A stretch of 64,000 nt of DNA from Mucilaginibacter gotjawali. Its GTDB lineage: Bacteria; Bacteroidota; Bacteroidia; Sphingobacteriales; Sphingobacteriaceae. A program made the translations under genes and the position numbers. The DNA lies in contig NZ_AP017313.1 of NCBI RefSeq assembly GCF_002355435.1, positions 806,001 to 870,000 of the forward strand. Reading direction: 5' to 3'. Of this stretch, positions 18,115 to 26,177 are shown piece after piece. The notes under the pieces were generated by a model, which saw nothing but the letters and a program-made list of their open reading frames with translations, was not told the DNA's origin and ran no database searches. Every line of letters starts with the position of its first letter. The first letter of the stretch is position 1.

Positions 18115-18454
18115 TTTTCTTCGACGCCTTCGCCGTTGGGTTAAAAGCCAGGCAAAGCTTTATCCAGTGGTCAAAATCCTGCTGTCGATGAAAACCTTCC
18201 GGGCTTACGTAAACATAATCCCTGGCGGGTTTATCGCGGGCCATTACCATCTGGCGCACATCGTTGTTCTCCAGCGCTGCTTCCATCTCATTGGCGCCAA
18301 TACGGCATAGCAGGTCATCATGGCTAACGCAAACACACATTTTGCCATTCACCATAAAATATACCCCGCTAAACATTTCTTTTTCCTCCACATCGGGCAA
18401 ATGCTGCAGGGCTTCCCGTACGCGGTCTGCAAGTGGGTTGTTGTATTTGGCCAT
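18110..18454 (-). CDS. TfoX/Sxy N-terminal domain protein
   Basis: 114 residues. The TfoX_N fold signature is visible: [27 protein letters not shown] (in two stretches, about 27-53), then [20 protein letters not shown] near 78. The family includes the competence regulator TfoX, but stand-alone N-terminal domain proteins like this are widespread and mostly uncharacterised. A lysine-rich end (KASKKR) runs into the TTTCACC tandem repeat, whose last base triplet supplies the stop. It is followed upstream by a large palindromic repeat. Confidence 0.85.
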   Translation of the reverse strand: MAKYNNPLADRVREALQHLPDVEEKEMFSGVYFMVNGKMCVCVSHDDLLCRIGANEMEAALENNDVRQMVMARDKPARDYVYVSPEGFHRQQDFDHWIKLCLAFNPTAKASKKR

Positions 18455-18483
18455 TTTATTTTAGTTAGATAAAAAATATTTTC

Positions 18484-18660
18484 ACCCTCTTTACGGCTTG
18501 CCGTAGAGGGGGTCGGAGAGCCTGTTTGCCGGCAGGCAGGCGAAGCGAATCCGGGGTGAGTAAACTCGCCGCAATTCATTGGCGGTAATGTCCGCCGGGG
18601 TCGACTCACCCTGCCATCGCTACGCTTGGCATCCCTCTCTTCAGCAAGCGGTAAAGAGGG
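18484..18660. repeat. Large dispersed palindromic repeat, copy 2
   Basis: An imperfect inverted repeat about 177 bp long: outer arms CCCTCTTTACGGCTTGCCG and CAAGCGGTAAAGAGGG, inner arms CCGGGGTGAGTAAACTCGCC and CCGCCGGGGTCGACTCACCC. Part of it matches 10053-10135. It includes a CCGGCAGGCAGG palindrome. Could fold as a long hairpin; no transposase is nearby. Confidence 0.75.
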
Positions 18661-18722
18661 ATAGGAAGTTTTATTACAACCCTTACAACACACTACAACT
18701 TAATCAACCTAATCTAACTCAA

Positions 18723-19643
18723 TCAACTTTTCCCCCAACCCAACCTTCTCCCAATCCCTATAAAACTACGATGGTTTAGCGGAAATTCCAAAATCACATG
18801 GGTAAGGCTCAGTAGAAACAGCCATTTAATACCTAGGCGGTAATTGTAAAAATACAAAGCTACGGATGCGATCCAAACCACGCCGATAAAGACTGCCCTT
18901 ACCATACTGATTTGGTGCCAGTCGATGATGCGCGTTTTGCTGAACCAGTTGATATAATGGTAGGTATAAGCAAAGGCAATAAGCCTTGTTAGTAAAATGC
19001 TGATGGAGTTATTAAAAATATCAAGCTTATTATTTTTTAGGGTGACGGTATTAAGGCGGCCAAAATCGCCATAGCTATGAATGGCCCAGTTTGCGGTGCT
19101 ATTATGCCAATGGGTAAACAACACACATAACAATACCGGGCAGGCCAAAAAAATGAAAAAGGCTATGTAGCCAGAAATAATTTTGTCTTTCAGCGCTCCA
19201 AATAGCATAAAGGCCCCGGTAAAAAAATAAACGTGGATGAGCGTAGGCACATACAATCCGAAAATGGTTTGCAGCAGGTTATTCCCCAATATAAAATAAC
19301 CCGCCACAATGAGCAGGCAAAAAGCAAGCGCACGGTAAAGCATACTGCCGGTAACCAGCAAAATAAAGGAAAGCCCGAAGGCATAAAAAATGATATAGCC
19401 GTAAGGCAACTTCAATAAATAGGCAATGATCGCGACCGCGACAACAATGGCGTAGTCGTATTTTTTTAAGGTGAAAAACTTGCGTTCATTTAACCACGAA
19501 ATCTCGGTAAGGTAATGCGCAGGCCCTAATATGGCGTACGACAACAGCACCAGCTCAAACGGAATAACCACCGCCAGGCAAGCCGATAACAGCATCGCAA
19601 GGATGTTGTAGTAATTTATCCTGTTTAATTGGGTGTTGGTCAT
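18723..19643 (-). CDS. Polytopic membrane protein with conserved-looking histidines
   Basis: 306 residues with about eight to nine hydrophobic helices. Histidines sit in or next to helices in short motifs: GPAHYLTEISWLNERKFF near 40, PTLIHVYFF near 132, TYHYINWFSKTRIIDWHQ near 230 and LSLTHVILEFPLNHRSF near 280. Histidines arranged like this suggest metal or haem binding, but I cannot assign an enzyme; comparison with Brp/Blh-type or other di-iron membrane oxygenases would be the first test. It has no clear operon partner. Confidence 0.75.
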   Translation of the reverse strand: MTNTQLNRINYYNILAMLLSACLAVVIPFELVLLSYAILGPAHYLTEISWLNERKFFTLKKYDYAIVVAVAIIAYLLKLPYGYIIFYAFGLSFILLVTGSMLYRALAFCLLIVAGYFILGNNLLQTIFGLYVPTLIHVYFFTGAFMLFGALKDKIISGYIAFFIFLACPVLLCVLFTHWHNSTANWAIHSYGDFGRLNTVTLKNNKLDIFNNSISILLTRLIAFAYTYHYINWFSKTRIIDWHQISMVRAVFIGVVWIASVALYFYNYRLGIKWLFLLSLTHVILEFPLNHRSFIGIGRRLGWGKS

Positions 19644-19777
19644 TGAGTTAAGGCAGATATTTCTCCCGGACTTTCGGACTTTCCCGACTTTCGGACTTTT
19701 TCTAAAAATAAATTAAAATCTTTTAAAAACACAATCGTCTCTATCTTTAAACAATCATACAATTGACAACAGCCGTA

Positions 19778-20332
19778 ATGTCCGCAGAAAAAAACAACAC
19801 TATCATACAAGCCATTGGTGCGTATGGTAAAAATCTGCTGGGCTTTATCAGGCGAAGGGTTAAGAATGATGCCGATGCTGAAGACATCCTGCAGGATGTA
19901 TGGTACCAGTTCAGCTCGGTATTAAATTCCGAACCTATTGAACAAACCGGCGCCTGGCTTTACCGGGTAGCTCGCAACAAAATTATTGACAAACATAAAA
20001 AACATACAGAAACGTTACTGGATGACATGATTGTGGATGATGATGAGGACGAGGCGCTGGATTTTAAGGCCATCCTGATGACGGAAGCAACCACCCCCGA
20101 AACGCAATATTTGCGCAACCTGTTTTGGGAGCAATTGTTTATAGCGCTGGATGAGCTGCCCGAAGAGCAAAGGCAGGTGTTTATCTGGCAGGAGCTTGAC
20201 GATATTCCCTTTAAAGAGATAGCCGAACGTACCGGCGAGAAAATACAAACGCTGGTATCGCGCAAGCGGTATGCGGTACTACACCTGCGCCAAAGGCTGC
20301 GCCAGTTGTATGATGAAATAACTGAATATTAA
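19778..20332 (+). CDS. RNA polymerase ECF-type sigma factor
   Basis: 184 residues from ATG 19778 (an in-frame TTG at 19763 would add five). Region 2 shows GFIRRRVKNDADAEDILQDVWYQF (about 22-45) and WLYRVARNKIIDKHKK; region 4 shows LDELPEEQRQVFIWQELDDIPFKEIAE with a helix-turn-helix ending SRKRYAVLHLRQRL. An acidic linker (DDMIVDDDEDEALD) joins them. It directs RNA polymerase to a small regulon, typically including its own operon. The next gene starts 19 bp later and encodes a membrane protein that could be its partner, though it is not a canonical FecR-like anti-sigma. Confidence 0.92.
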   Translation: MSAEKNNTIIQAIGAYGKNLLGFIRRRVKNDADAEDILQDVWYQFSSVLNSEPIEQTGAWLYRVARNKIIDKHKKHTETLLDDMIVDDDEDEALDFKAILMTEATTPETQYLRNLFWEQLFIALDELPEEQRQVFIWQELDDIPFKEIAERTGEKIQTLVSRKRYAVLHLRQRLRQLYDEITEY

Positions 20333-20351
20333 AATATTAAAAAGATAAAAG

Positions 20352-20729
20352 ATGAAACCATTTTTATACAGAGGGCGATTTATATTTATTCCGATAGCAA
20401 TTGCCGCCTTCGTTGCACTCACCGGGTTTGTGGTGATGAATTTATGGAACTGGCTGATCCCGGCCATTTTCCACCTCGGATTTATTGATTTTTGGCAGGC
20501 TGTGGGCTTGTTTGTACTGAGCAAAATACTTTTTGGCTTTGGTAAAGGCGGACGCGGAATGCATGGCGGTGCGCCCTGGATGCGCCACCGCATGGAAGAA
20601 CGCTTTAAAAACATGACGCCCGAAGAAAAGGAGCAGTTTAAGGAAAAAATGAGGCAAAGATGCGGCCACGGTAAATGGGGCCGTAACTGGGACGATTTTG
20701 CCGCCGAAACACCTAAAGAGCAGGTGTAA
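20352..20729 (+). CDS. Small membrane protein downstream of the sigma factor
   Basis: 125 residues: two membrane helices (about 10-32 and 50-64), a GGRGMHGG glycine/histidine turn, and a charged C-terminal helix (MTPEEKEQFKEKMRQRCG) like the LTxEQ-type helices of metal-sensing periplasmic proteins. Starts 19 bp after the sigma gene, so very likely co-transcribed. It may regulate the sigma factor or respond to metal or envelope stress (inference). Confidence 0.7.
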   Translation: MKPFLYRGRFIFIPIAIAAFVALTGFVVMNLWNWLIPAIFHLGFIDFWQAVGLFVLSKILFGFGKGGRGMHGGAPWMRHRMEERFKNMTPEEKEQFKEKMRQRCGHGKWGRNWDDFAAETPKEQV

Positions 20730-20819
20730 AGTCTGAAGTCTTGAGTCCGGAGTCTAAAGTCACATTTGGATTAACCGGACTTAAGACTTTTGACTCCAGA
20801 CTAAGGACTTAAGACTTAA
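20730..20819. repeat. Palindromic AAGTCTTGAGTCC repeat
   Basis: Inverted arms based on AAGTCTTGAGTCCGGAGTC and GACTCCAGACTAAGGACTT. The same words recur at 52875-52977 and, simpler, at 19662-19702. It separates the membrane protein from the HMA-like gene. Confidence 0.65.
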
Positions 20820-20823
20820 CAAA

Positions 20824-21039
20824 ATGGATATACTTATTTTTACAACAAGCGTTGAAAAACCCGAACAGGTAAGGGAAGTAAAACCCCTGTTAACCTCTGT
20901 TCCGGCAATAACCGGGTGGAACTTCGACCTGGAAGATTGTGATAAAATTTTAAGGATAGAGGCCGATGATATTTCGCCGCGCTATATCGAATCGCTGCTG
21001 CAAACCGCCGGGTTTGATTGCCGGGAGCTGGAGTATTAG
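20824..21039 (+). CDS. HMA-fold-like small protein lacking CxxC
   Basis: 71 residues with the beta-alpha-beta-beta-alpha-beta pattern of heavy-metal-associated domains: ILIFTTSV, helix KPEQVREVKPLLTSV, ITGWNFDLEDCDKILRIEA, helix ISPRYIESLLQTAGF, then CRELEY. The metal-binding CxxC of true copper chaperones is absent (TTSVEK instead), so metal binding is not assured. The position behind the ECF sigma and the His/Cys-rich membrane protein suggests one stress-response operon. Confidence 0.7.
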   Translation: MDILIFTTSVEKPEQVREVKPLLTSVPAITGWNFDLEDCDKILRIEADDISPRYIESLLQTAGFDCRELEY

Positions 21040-21144
21040 CCCCCTGGCCCCCTAAAGGAATTGCAGGTATGGGAAGAAGTTAATATCGAATAATGAATAT
21101 TGAATGTCCAATATCGAAATTTCTTACTTCATGATTCTACACCA

Positions 21145-21287
21145 GCCTGCCGGCAGGCTGGTTCAGTGTTCGATATTAAACCTGACGATAAAACCTAAAA
21201 GTATTGTTCAGATTATATTGCGCTTTATTGTGCCTCATCCGAAAAAAGCTTTCGCCTTTTACCCCTGCCTGTCGGCAGGCAGGTTTC
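21145..21287. repeat. Pair of CCTGCC/GGCAGG palindromes
   Basis: CCAGCCTGCCGGCAGGCTGG (about 21146-21165) and CCTGCCTGTCGGCAGGCAGG (about 21266-21285). Related palindromes occur at 18008, 18530 and 41382. They lie between convergent genes, where they could act as bidirectional stops, but there is no T run. Confidence 0.6.
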
Positions 21288-21304
21288 AGCTTTCACCTCT
21301 CCAA

Positions 21305-21601
21305 CTACACAAACTGGCTGATCACCCGCTGTAATTCACCCGCCTGTATTACCCCGCTTTGCCGCCATTTGGTTTGGCCGTTTTTAAATATCATGAGCGT
21401 GGGTACGCTTTGTACCTTGTAAGCATCGGCCGCCTGCGGGTTTTTATCAATATCAATTTTAATGATCGTTACTTTCTCGCCCATGGCGTCCTTTACCTGT
21501 TTAAGGATCGGCGGCATCATTTTGCACGGGCCGCACCACTCTGCCGAAAAATCAACCAGCACGGGTTTGTTTGACGCGATCATCTCCTGGAAATTTGCCA
21601 T
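21305..21601 (-). CDS. trxA: Thioredoxin
   Basis: 98 residues, the size of a cytoplasmic thioredoxin without signal peptide. The active site WCGPC is at about 22-26 within VLVDFSAEWCGPCK; the cis-proline SVPTLMIFKNG follows near 65-75. It reduces disulfides in cytoplasmic proteins using electrons from thioredoxin reductase. Transcribed alone; upstream lies a repeat-rich gap. Confidence 0.95.
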   Translation of the reverse strand: MANFQEMIASNKPVLVDFSAEWCGPCKMMPPILKQVKDAMGEKVTIIKIDIDKNPQAADAYKVQSVPTLMIFKNGQTKWRQSGVIQAGELQRVISQFV

Positions 21602-21716
21602 AATTATCTTGGTTTACAGAAGTATAACAATAATATAAATAAAAGGATTTTTTTTATTCCTTAAAATGTTCCCCATCATTTTTAGATGCAAATAAATTAT
21701 CGCGCTGTCACACCAT

Positions 21717-22050
21717 GCGTTCCGATAGAACGCTTTTTCCTTCCTGTATTTTTCTATCAACCACACGAGGCTGTATCAAAAGTCTATGAACTGAAAAGCA
21801 AACGAAATAAAATATGAATTTAGTGTTCTTAGTGAATTCTTAGTGCCCTTAGTGGTTTGTTTTTTTACCACGATGGGCACAAAGAAAGTACACTATGATC
21901 ACAAAGTTCTATATGTTCAAAATATAATTTGGTTGCCTTTCACATGTAGAGACTTTTGAGACAGCCTCGTTGTAATTTGCAGGTACATCCCATAGGGATG
22001 TTTGGTGGGTAGAAGATAAAAAACAGACAGCTTAATGTTCCATCGGAACA
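21717..22050. repeat. Cluster of short palindromes around a MITE-like element
   Basis: The gap 21602-22150 contains GCGTTCCGATAGAACGC (21717-21733), the MITE-like unit 21765-21970, ACATCCCATAGGGATGT (about 21985-22002) and ATGTTCCATCGGAACAT (about 22034-22050). No protein or RNA gene is evident. Confidence 0.65.
21765..21970. mobile_element. MITE-like element, 206 bp
   Basis: Terminal inverted repeats begin ACGAGGCTGTATCAAAAGTCT on the left and, read inward, ACGAGGCTGTCTCAAAAGTCT on the right (20 of 21), with weaker similarity for another 30 bp. No transposase fits inside. The interior has its own palindrome built on CCTTAGTGGTTTG and CCACGATGGGCAC. I saw no convincing target duplication. 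The end sequence resembles ends of full insertion sequences in Bacteroidota, so it may be a non-autonomous derivative. Confidence 0.6.
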
Positions 22051-22150
22051 TCTCGTGATTTTACGGCAATTTGGATCGTGCCCGTCATTTTTAATTTATA
22101 AATATTGTATCTTCATTGGTTTATTCAACAACCAAACGCACAATTGTAAT

Positions 22151-23347
22151 ATGGCTAACCTGTACGAACCATCCGGAAAGCAGCGTATCGAATCGATCGA
22201 CATTTTACGCGGGGCCGTAATGCTGATCATGGCTATTGACCACTGCCGCGATTTTTTCCATCACGCCGGCGCACTGGGCGATCCTACCAACATGGCAACA
22301 ACCACGCCTTTTTTCTTTTTTACCCGCTGGATCACCCATTTTTGTGCACCAACTTTTTTGTTTTTGAGCGGCATATCGGCATTTTTGGCAGGTACCCGCC
22401 GCACCAAAGCTGAGCTAAGTGCTTTTTTAATAAAGAGAGGTCTCTGGATCATACTGGTTGAGCTGGTATTGCTGACCTTCGCTTTAACCTTTAACCCGTT
22501 TTATAATTCATTTATTTTGCAGGTGTTGTGGGCCATAGGCTTTAGTATGGTGATACTGGGTTTAGTGGTGCGCGCCCCACTGGCGGTTATAGGCATTCTA
22601 GGCGCATTGATATTTTTTGGGCATGATATACTTGATTTTGTAACCCTGCCAAAAGCCGGCGCAGCAGCCATTTTAATAAAAATATTCCTTACGGCGCAGG
22701 GTACGGTTATCCCCCTGGGCAAAACACACTTTATATTTGACTTGTATGCCGTAATCCCCTGGACGGGCGTAATGTTGCTGGGGTATGTTTTCGGTACCCT
22801 GTTTCAAAAAACAATCAACCCGCAACAACGCAAAAAAATATTGCTGATCACCGGGCTATCGGTAACGGCATTTTATATCATCCTGAGGTTTACCAACCTT
22901 TATGGCGACCCTAACCCCTGGGCAGTGCAGCGCAATGGGGTGTATACGGTGTTATCATTTTTAAATACCAGCAAATACCCGCCATCGCTGTTGTACCTTT
23001 GCATGACGCTGGGGCCGGCCATTACACTGCTCGCCCTTATTGAGCATACAAAAAACAAGTTTACCGCCATATTAACCGTTTATGGCAATGTGCCTTTCTT
23101 TTACTATGTACTCCATTTTTACCTCATACATTTAATAACTGTGGTGTTGTTTTTTGCGTCGGGCTATACCGTTCATCAAATTAACAGCCCCGGTGCTTTC
23201 TTCCTGTTCCGCCCGGTTGATTTTGGGTATAGCCTTGGTATTGTGTACCTGATATGGTTTTTGGTGATCACTTCACTGTACCTGCCCTGCCGCTGGTTCA
23301 GCAAATACAAAAAAACGCATAACCAGTGGTGGTTGAGCTATTTGTAG
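22151..23347 (+). CDS. DUF1624/heparan-glucosaminide acetyltransferase-like membrane protein
   Basis: 398 residues from ATG 22151; a longer frame from 22055 adds an unlikely N-terminus. It starts with RIESIDILRGAVMLIMAIDHCRDFFHH, the hallmark of the HGSNAT-catalytic/DUF1624 group, followed by THFCAPTFLFLSGISAF and about ten membrane helices. Homologues transfer acetyl groups across the membrane to sugars. The exact substrate in Bacteroidota is unknown. It is a single gene flanked by repeats on both sides. Confidence 0.85.
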   Translation: MANLYEPSGKQRIESIDILRGAVMLIMAIDHCRDFFHHAGALGDPTNMATTTPFFFFTRWITHFCAPTFLFLSGISAFLAGTRRTKAELSAFLIKRGLWIILVELVLLTFALTFNPFYNSFILQVLWAIGFSMVILGLVVRAPLAVIGILGALIFFGHDILDFVTLPKAGAAAILIKIFLTAQGTVIPLGKTHFIFDLYAVIPWTGVMLLGYVFGTLFQKTINPQQRKKILLITGLSVTAFYIILRFTNLYGDPNPWAVQRNGVYTVLSFLNTSKYPPSLLYLCMTLGPAITLLALIEHTKNKFTAILTVYGNVPFFYYVLHFYLIHLITVVLFFASGYTVHQINSPGAFFLFRPVDFGYSLGIVYLIWFLVITSLYLPCRWFSKYKKTHNQWWLSYL

Positions 23348-23403
23348 GGGATTTCGGATTTATTTTAGTGTGGAAGTCGGAATGCTGATTTCGGAATGAG
23401 GGT

Positions 23404-23552
23404 ATTGGTAACAGCTGGTAACAATAGTAACACCTGTTTCCAATGTTTCCAACTGTTTCAATCATCGCCATGGACCATTTGTCCATCAACTATGGAATTT
23501 ATTTGCCAACACTACCAACATCTGTTACCAATGTTGGTAAATGTTTGCACCA
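23404..23552. repeat. Two-module dispersed repeat, copy 3
   Basis: Contains GGTAACAATAGTAACACCTGTTTCC-type palindromic sequence, CCATGGACCATTTGTCCATCAACTATGG, and ACACTACCAACATCTGTTACC. Lies between the acyltransferase-like gene and the unknown two-gene unit. Confidence 0.75.
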
Positions 23553-23641
23553 AATCAGCACGTCATAACTGCTCAATATTGACTATAGTATCGGATGCCG
23601 ATACCAGTATTATTTTGACTTGCTTCATTGCTGCACTTTTC

Positions 23642-23672
23642 TTGTTTTAAATTTTGAGTATTGTTATATTTG
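23642..23672 (+). promoter_or_regulatory. Canonical Bacteroidota promoter giving a leaderless transcript
   Basis: TTG (23642-23644), 20-bp spacer, TATATTTG (23665-23672). The ATG of the small downstream gene begins 7 bp after the -7 box, at the expected transcription start, so the mRNA is predicted to be leaderless. Confidence 0.6.
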
Positions 23673-23678
23673 TATGAT

Positions 23679-23864
23679 ATGGCACGGAAAGTTATAAAAA
23701 AAATAGTTTCAAAAGGAGAGCGGCTGGGCTGGACACCACTTGATCAGGTGCAGTCGGTAACGCTTACTTCTGTTATTGTGAAGGGAAAACGTGTTAACCC
23801 CAGGCGTCGTGTCAGGGCTTCAGTACAAGCGTCACAAAACCAAACCTCCTTCTTAATCCCTTGA
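23679..23864 (+). CDS. Small basic protein, first gene of an unrecognised pair
   Basis: 61 residues from ATG 23679: MARKVIKKIVSKGERLGWTP, then a middle segment QVQSVTLTSVIVKGKR and an arginine-rich stretch (NPRRRVRAS). Strongly basic, no signal peptide, so probably nucleic-acid or protein binding in the cytoplasm. Its TGA stop overlaps the TTG start of the next gene (TTGA), which indicates translational coupling. No family recognised. Confidence 0.6.
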   Translation: MARKVIKKIVSKGERLGWTPLDQVQSVTLTSVIVKGKRVNPRRRVRASVQASQNQTSFLIP

Positions 23865-24412
23865 TATTTAATTCTCCGGGCTATCCTTTAAGGTTTATAC
23901 AAAGGCAACTTTGCAGGGATGGCAGTGACCACCTGTTTACTTTAATTTATAAATTTAATTCGCCGGTTACACGCTACGCGTATATTCTGCGTGCTGAATA
24001 TCACTCAGAAAATGTATTTGCATTGAAATTTTATGCACAAAAAGATAGTAAAAGCGACTTTAAATATTCGCATATTCTAAATAAGGGAGATATTTTTAAC
24101 ATTCTTATCACTTGCTTAAGATCCGTACAGCTCATTTTACAGGATTACCCTGATGCTTCCTTTGGTTTTATCGGAGCAAGAACAATAGACCCAATTTCAA
24201 ATCGGGCAGAGGATTTTGAAAACACCCAACGGTTTCGGGTTTACAGCCAAATTGTACAGGCGACAATAGGAGATCAGACTTTTGACCATTTTACCTATGA
24301 ATCGGTTAGCGGATACCTTTTAGTAAACCGAAACGCAGGAGATATTGACAACAAAGAACAATTAATAAGGCAAATGTTTACCAGTACTTATAATAATTTA
24401 CTTGATATCTGA
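23861..24412 (+). CDS. Unrecognised 183-residue protein, second gene of the pair
   Basis: Begins with TTG at 23861, overlapping the previous stop by 4 bp; no earlier ATG is compatible. Soluble alpha/beta protein: NSPGYPLRFIQRQLCRDGSDHL, then HLFTLIYKF, YAYILRAEYH, LKFYAQKDS, a hydrophobic helix ILITCLRSVQLILQDYP, SFGFIGARTID near 103, and QRFRVYSQIVQATIGD near 125. AT-rich compared with neighbours and bracketed by two copies of the same dispersed repeat (23404-23552 and 24441-24532), which suggests a mobile cassette. A toxin-antitoxin arrangement is possible but unproven. Confidence 0.65.
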   Translation: MIFNSPGYPLRFIQRQLCRDGSDHLFTLIYKFNSPVTRYAYILRAEYHSENVFALKFYAQKDSKSDFKYSHILNKGDIFNILITCLRSVQLILQDYPDASFGFIGARTIDPISNRAEDFENTQRFRVYSQIVQATIGDQTFDHFTYESVSGYLLVNRNAGDIDNKEQLIRQMFTSTYNNLLDI

Positions 24413-24440
24413 TCTGCCAATCAGAGCATATCTACGCCGC

Positions 24441-24532
24441 TATTTGGAAACATTTACCAACACTACCAACACCTGTTTCAAATGTTTCCAACAACGCCCT
24501 GGTCTATGGTCCATCAACTATGGACTTTTCTG
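24441..24532. repeat. Two-module dispersed repeat, copy 4
   Basis: TTTGGAAACATTTACCAACACTACCAACACCTGTTTC plus CTGGTCTATGGTCCATCAACTATGG; sits between the two-gene unit and the convergent esterase gene. Confidence 0.75.
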
Positions 24533-24533
24533 C

Positions 24534-25418
24534 CTAATGCTCCACCTTCGGCCTGTCGCCTTTTACCGGTTCAATAATATTATTGTCGTACAGCCAATCG
24601 GTTAACCTGGCGGGCCAGGAGCTGATGCTGCGTAATTTGGAGCGGTAGCCCATGTTAAAGCCGTGTGCACCCTGGGTGTACAAATGCGCCTCAACAGGCA
24701 CCTTAGCAGCACGGTAAGCATCCAGCAATCGCATTAACGATACCGAGCAGCAGGGATCGTCGTTTGCCGCTAATAAAAAAGTAGTTGGGGTATCCTGCGG
24801 TACGGTATCAGGGATGAACAGCGGACCGGGATAGATCTGGATCACAAAGTTTGGTTTGGCCGTAAGACGGTCAACCGGGTCAGGGGCATTGGCATCAGGG
24901 CCGTTAGGCCCAAAGGTTACCATATCCACCACCTCGCCGCCAGCCGAAAAGCCCATTATGCCTACACGGTTTGGGTCGATACTATATTCAGCGGCATGGC
25001 TGCGTACCAGGCGCATGGCGCGCAGCCCATCCTGCCGGGCATGTACCTCAATTTTAAAAGGCGAAAGCGTATCACGGCCCAGCCGGTATTTCAGCACAAA
25101 TACGGTGAAACCTAAATTGCTGAGGTATTTGGCCGGGTCGATGCCTTCGGCTGTCCAAACCAGCAGGCGGTGGCCGCCGCCAGGGCAAACCACAACTGCC
25201 GCGCCGTTCGCTTTGTCTTTAGCTGGTAAAAACACGGTAAGCGTAGGATTGGTAATGTGCCGCACCCAGTAATCTTTAGCCTGCTCTGGCTCGTTGCGCA
25301 ATTGCTCAAAACCCGGTGCACCGTTTGGCCATAAGGGGATAACGGCAGGATGATCCTGCGCATGTAAAGCGGCGGGCAGGATGAATGTGCAGAGTATAAG
25401 TTTGAGGTAATTGCGCAT
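24534..25418 (-). CDS. Secreted alpha/beta-hydrolase (esterase/xylan-esterase-like)
   Basis: 294 residues with a signal peptide (1-20, ALHAQ). IPLWPNGAPG near 27 is the usual start of the Bacteroidota secreted esterase group; VVVCPGGGH forms the oxyanion region, GFSAGG near 153 the nucleophile elbow, ANDDPC near 218 the acid region and GAHGF near 250 the histidine. Such enzymes remove acetyl or other ester groups from plant polysaccharides or related substrates. Last gene of a three-gene minus-strand operon (32 bp after the one before). Confidence 0.87.
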   Translation of the reverse strand: MRNYLKLILCTFILPAALHAQDHPAVIPLWPNGAPGFEQLRNEPEQAKDYWVRHITNPTLTVFLPAKDKANGAAVVVCPGGGHRLLVWTAEGIDPAKYLSNLGFTVFVLKYRLGRDTLSPFKIEVHARQDGLRAMRLVRSHAAEYSIDPNRVGIMGFSAGGEVVDMVTFGPNGPDANAPDPVDRLTAKPNFVIQIYPGPLFIPDTVPQDTPTTFLLAANDDPCCSVSLMRLLDAYRAAKVPVEAHLYTQGAHGFNMGYRSKLRSISSWPARLTDWLYDNNIIEPVKGDRPKVEH

Positions 25419-25450
25419 TTTAGGTTTTGTTTACTGCTAATATAAATATT

Positions 25451-26167
25451 TTATTTGCCAATTGCTGCCGGTTCAAAAATCCTCATGTCCACCGGCTGAT
25501 CAGCTTTCACATCATGATAAGTTTCTACCTGTAAAATCTTATCGTTGATATAAAAACTGCATTTGGTTTCGCTCCAGGCATTTTTTACAGGGATCTGTTG
25601 TTCAAAAAAACCTTCTTCCTTGGTGCCGTCATCATATTTAATAAAGCGGACGGCCACCAATTTATCCCGGTCTATCCAAAGCTGGTTTAACCTGTCGCCA
25701 TCTTTACCGGCCCCAAAAACATAAACAGCTTTTCCTTTCCACGTACTGGTGTGAAATTTGGAAAGATTATAATGCAATCCGGCAAAATGGCTTAAAACTT
25801 TATCAAACGGCATGGCATACATCCCACCCAGGAAAAATATCAGCTCATTTTCGCCTTTAGTTGCCCGTACCACTTTGTTATCGCGGAACGCATAGATGGA
25901 GTCGTGCCTGAAAATTACGCCGCCGCTGCTCCGGACCGAATCAAAATCGATCCTTAACAGGTCAGGATAAACCATGGTTTCGTACCAGATACTTTTCTTT
26001 ATAAGGCTGTCGTTTCGGTAGCGTTCGGTGGTCTGGTTAAAGGTGAGCGATTTATGCCAGGTTGTATGGTAACGTTTGTACATCCTTTGCAGCACCTCTG
26101 TAGAGTTTGCATTTTTTTGCATTGCCGGAAGAAAAAGACAAAGCAGCAGGGTGGATAGTATTTTCAT
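25451..26167 (-). CDS. LolA-like secreted protein
   Basis: 238 residues with a short signal peptide. The order of long antiparallel strands (LTFNQTTERYRNDSLIKKSIWYE; YPDLLRIDFD; AVYVFGAGKDGDRLNQLWIDRDKLVAVRF; ILQVETYHDVK near the end) is that of LolA/LolB-type lipoprotein-carrier folds. Homologues are often annotated only as outer membrane lipoprotein-sorting proteins. Its binding ligand is unknown. It sits 10 bp after the MBL hydrolase gene, so the two are surely co-transcribed. Confidence 0.72.
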   Translation of the reverse strand: MKILSTLLLCLFLPAMQKNANSTEVLQRMYKRYHTTWHKSLTFNQTTERYRNDSLIKKSIWYETMVYPDLLRIDFDSVRSSGGVIFRHDSIYAFRDNKVVRATKGENELIFFLGGMYAMPFDKVLSHFAGLHYNLSKFHTSTWKGKAVYVFGAGKDGDRLNQLWIDRDKLVAVRFIKYDDGTKEEGFFEQQIPVKNAWSETKCSFYINDKILQVETYHDVKADQPVDMRIFEPAAIGK

Positions 26168-26177
26168 TTGGCAGTAA

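Noticed and set aside
21104..21422. Small plus-strand frames after the HMA-like gene
   Set aside because: Run through palindromic repeats and the antisense of thioredoxin.
23861..24412. Known zeta or HipA toxin
   Set aside because: No P-loop, kinase or nuclease motif visible; left as unknown.
23404..24532. CRISPR remnants from repeated ACCAACA blocks
   Set aside because: Repeat blocks differ in sequence and spacing and are palindromic; there are no cas genes.
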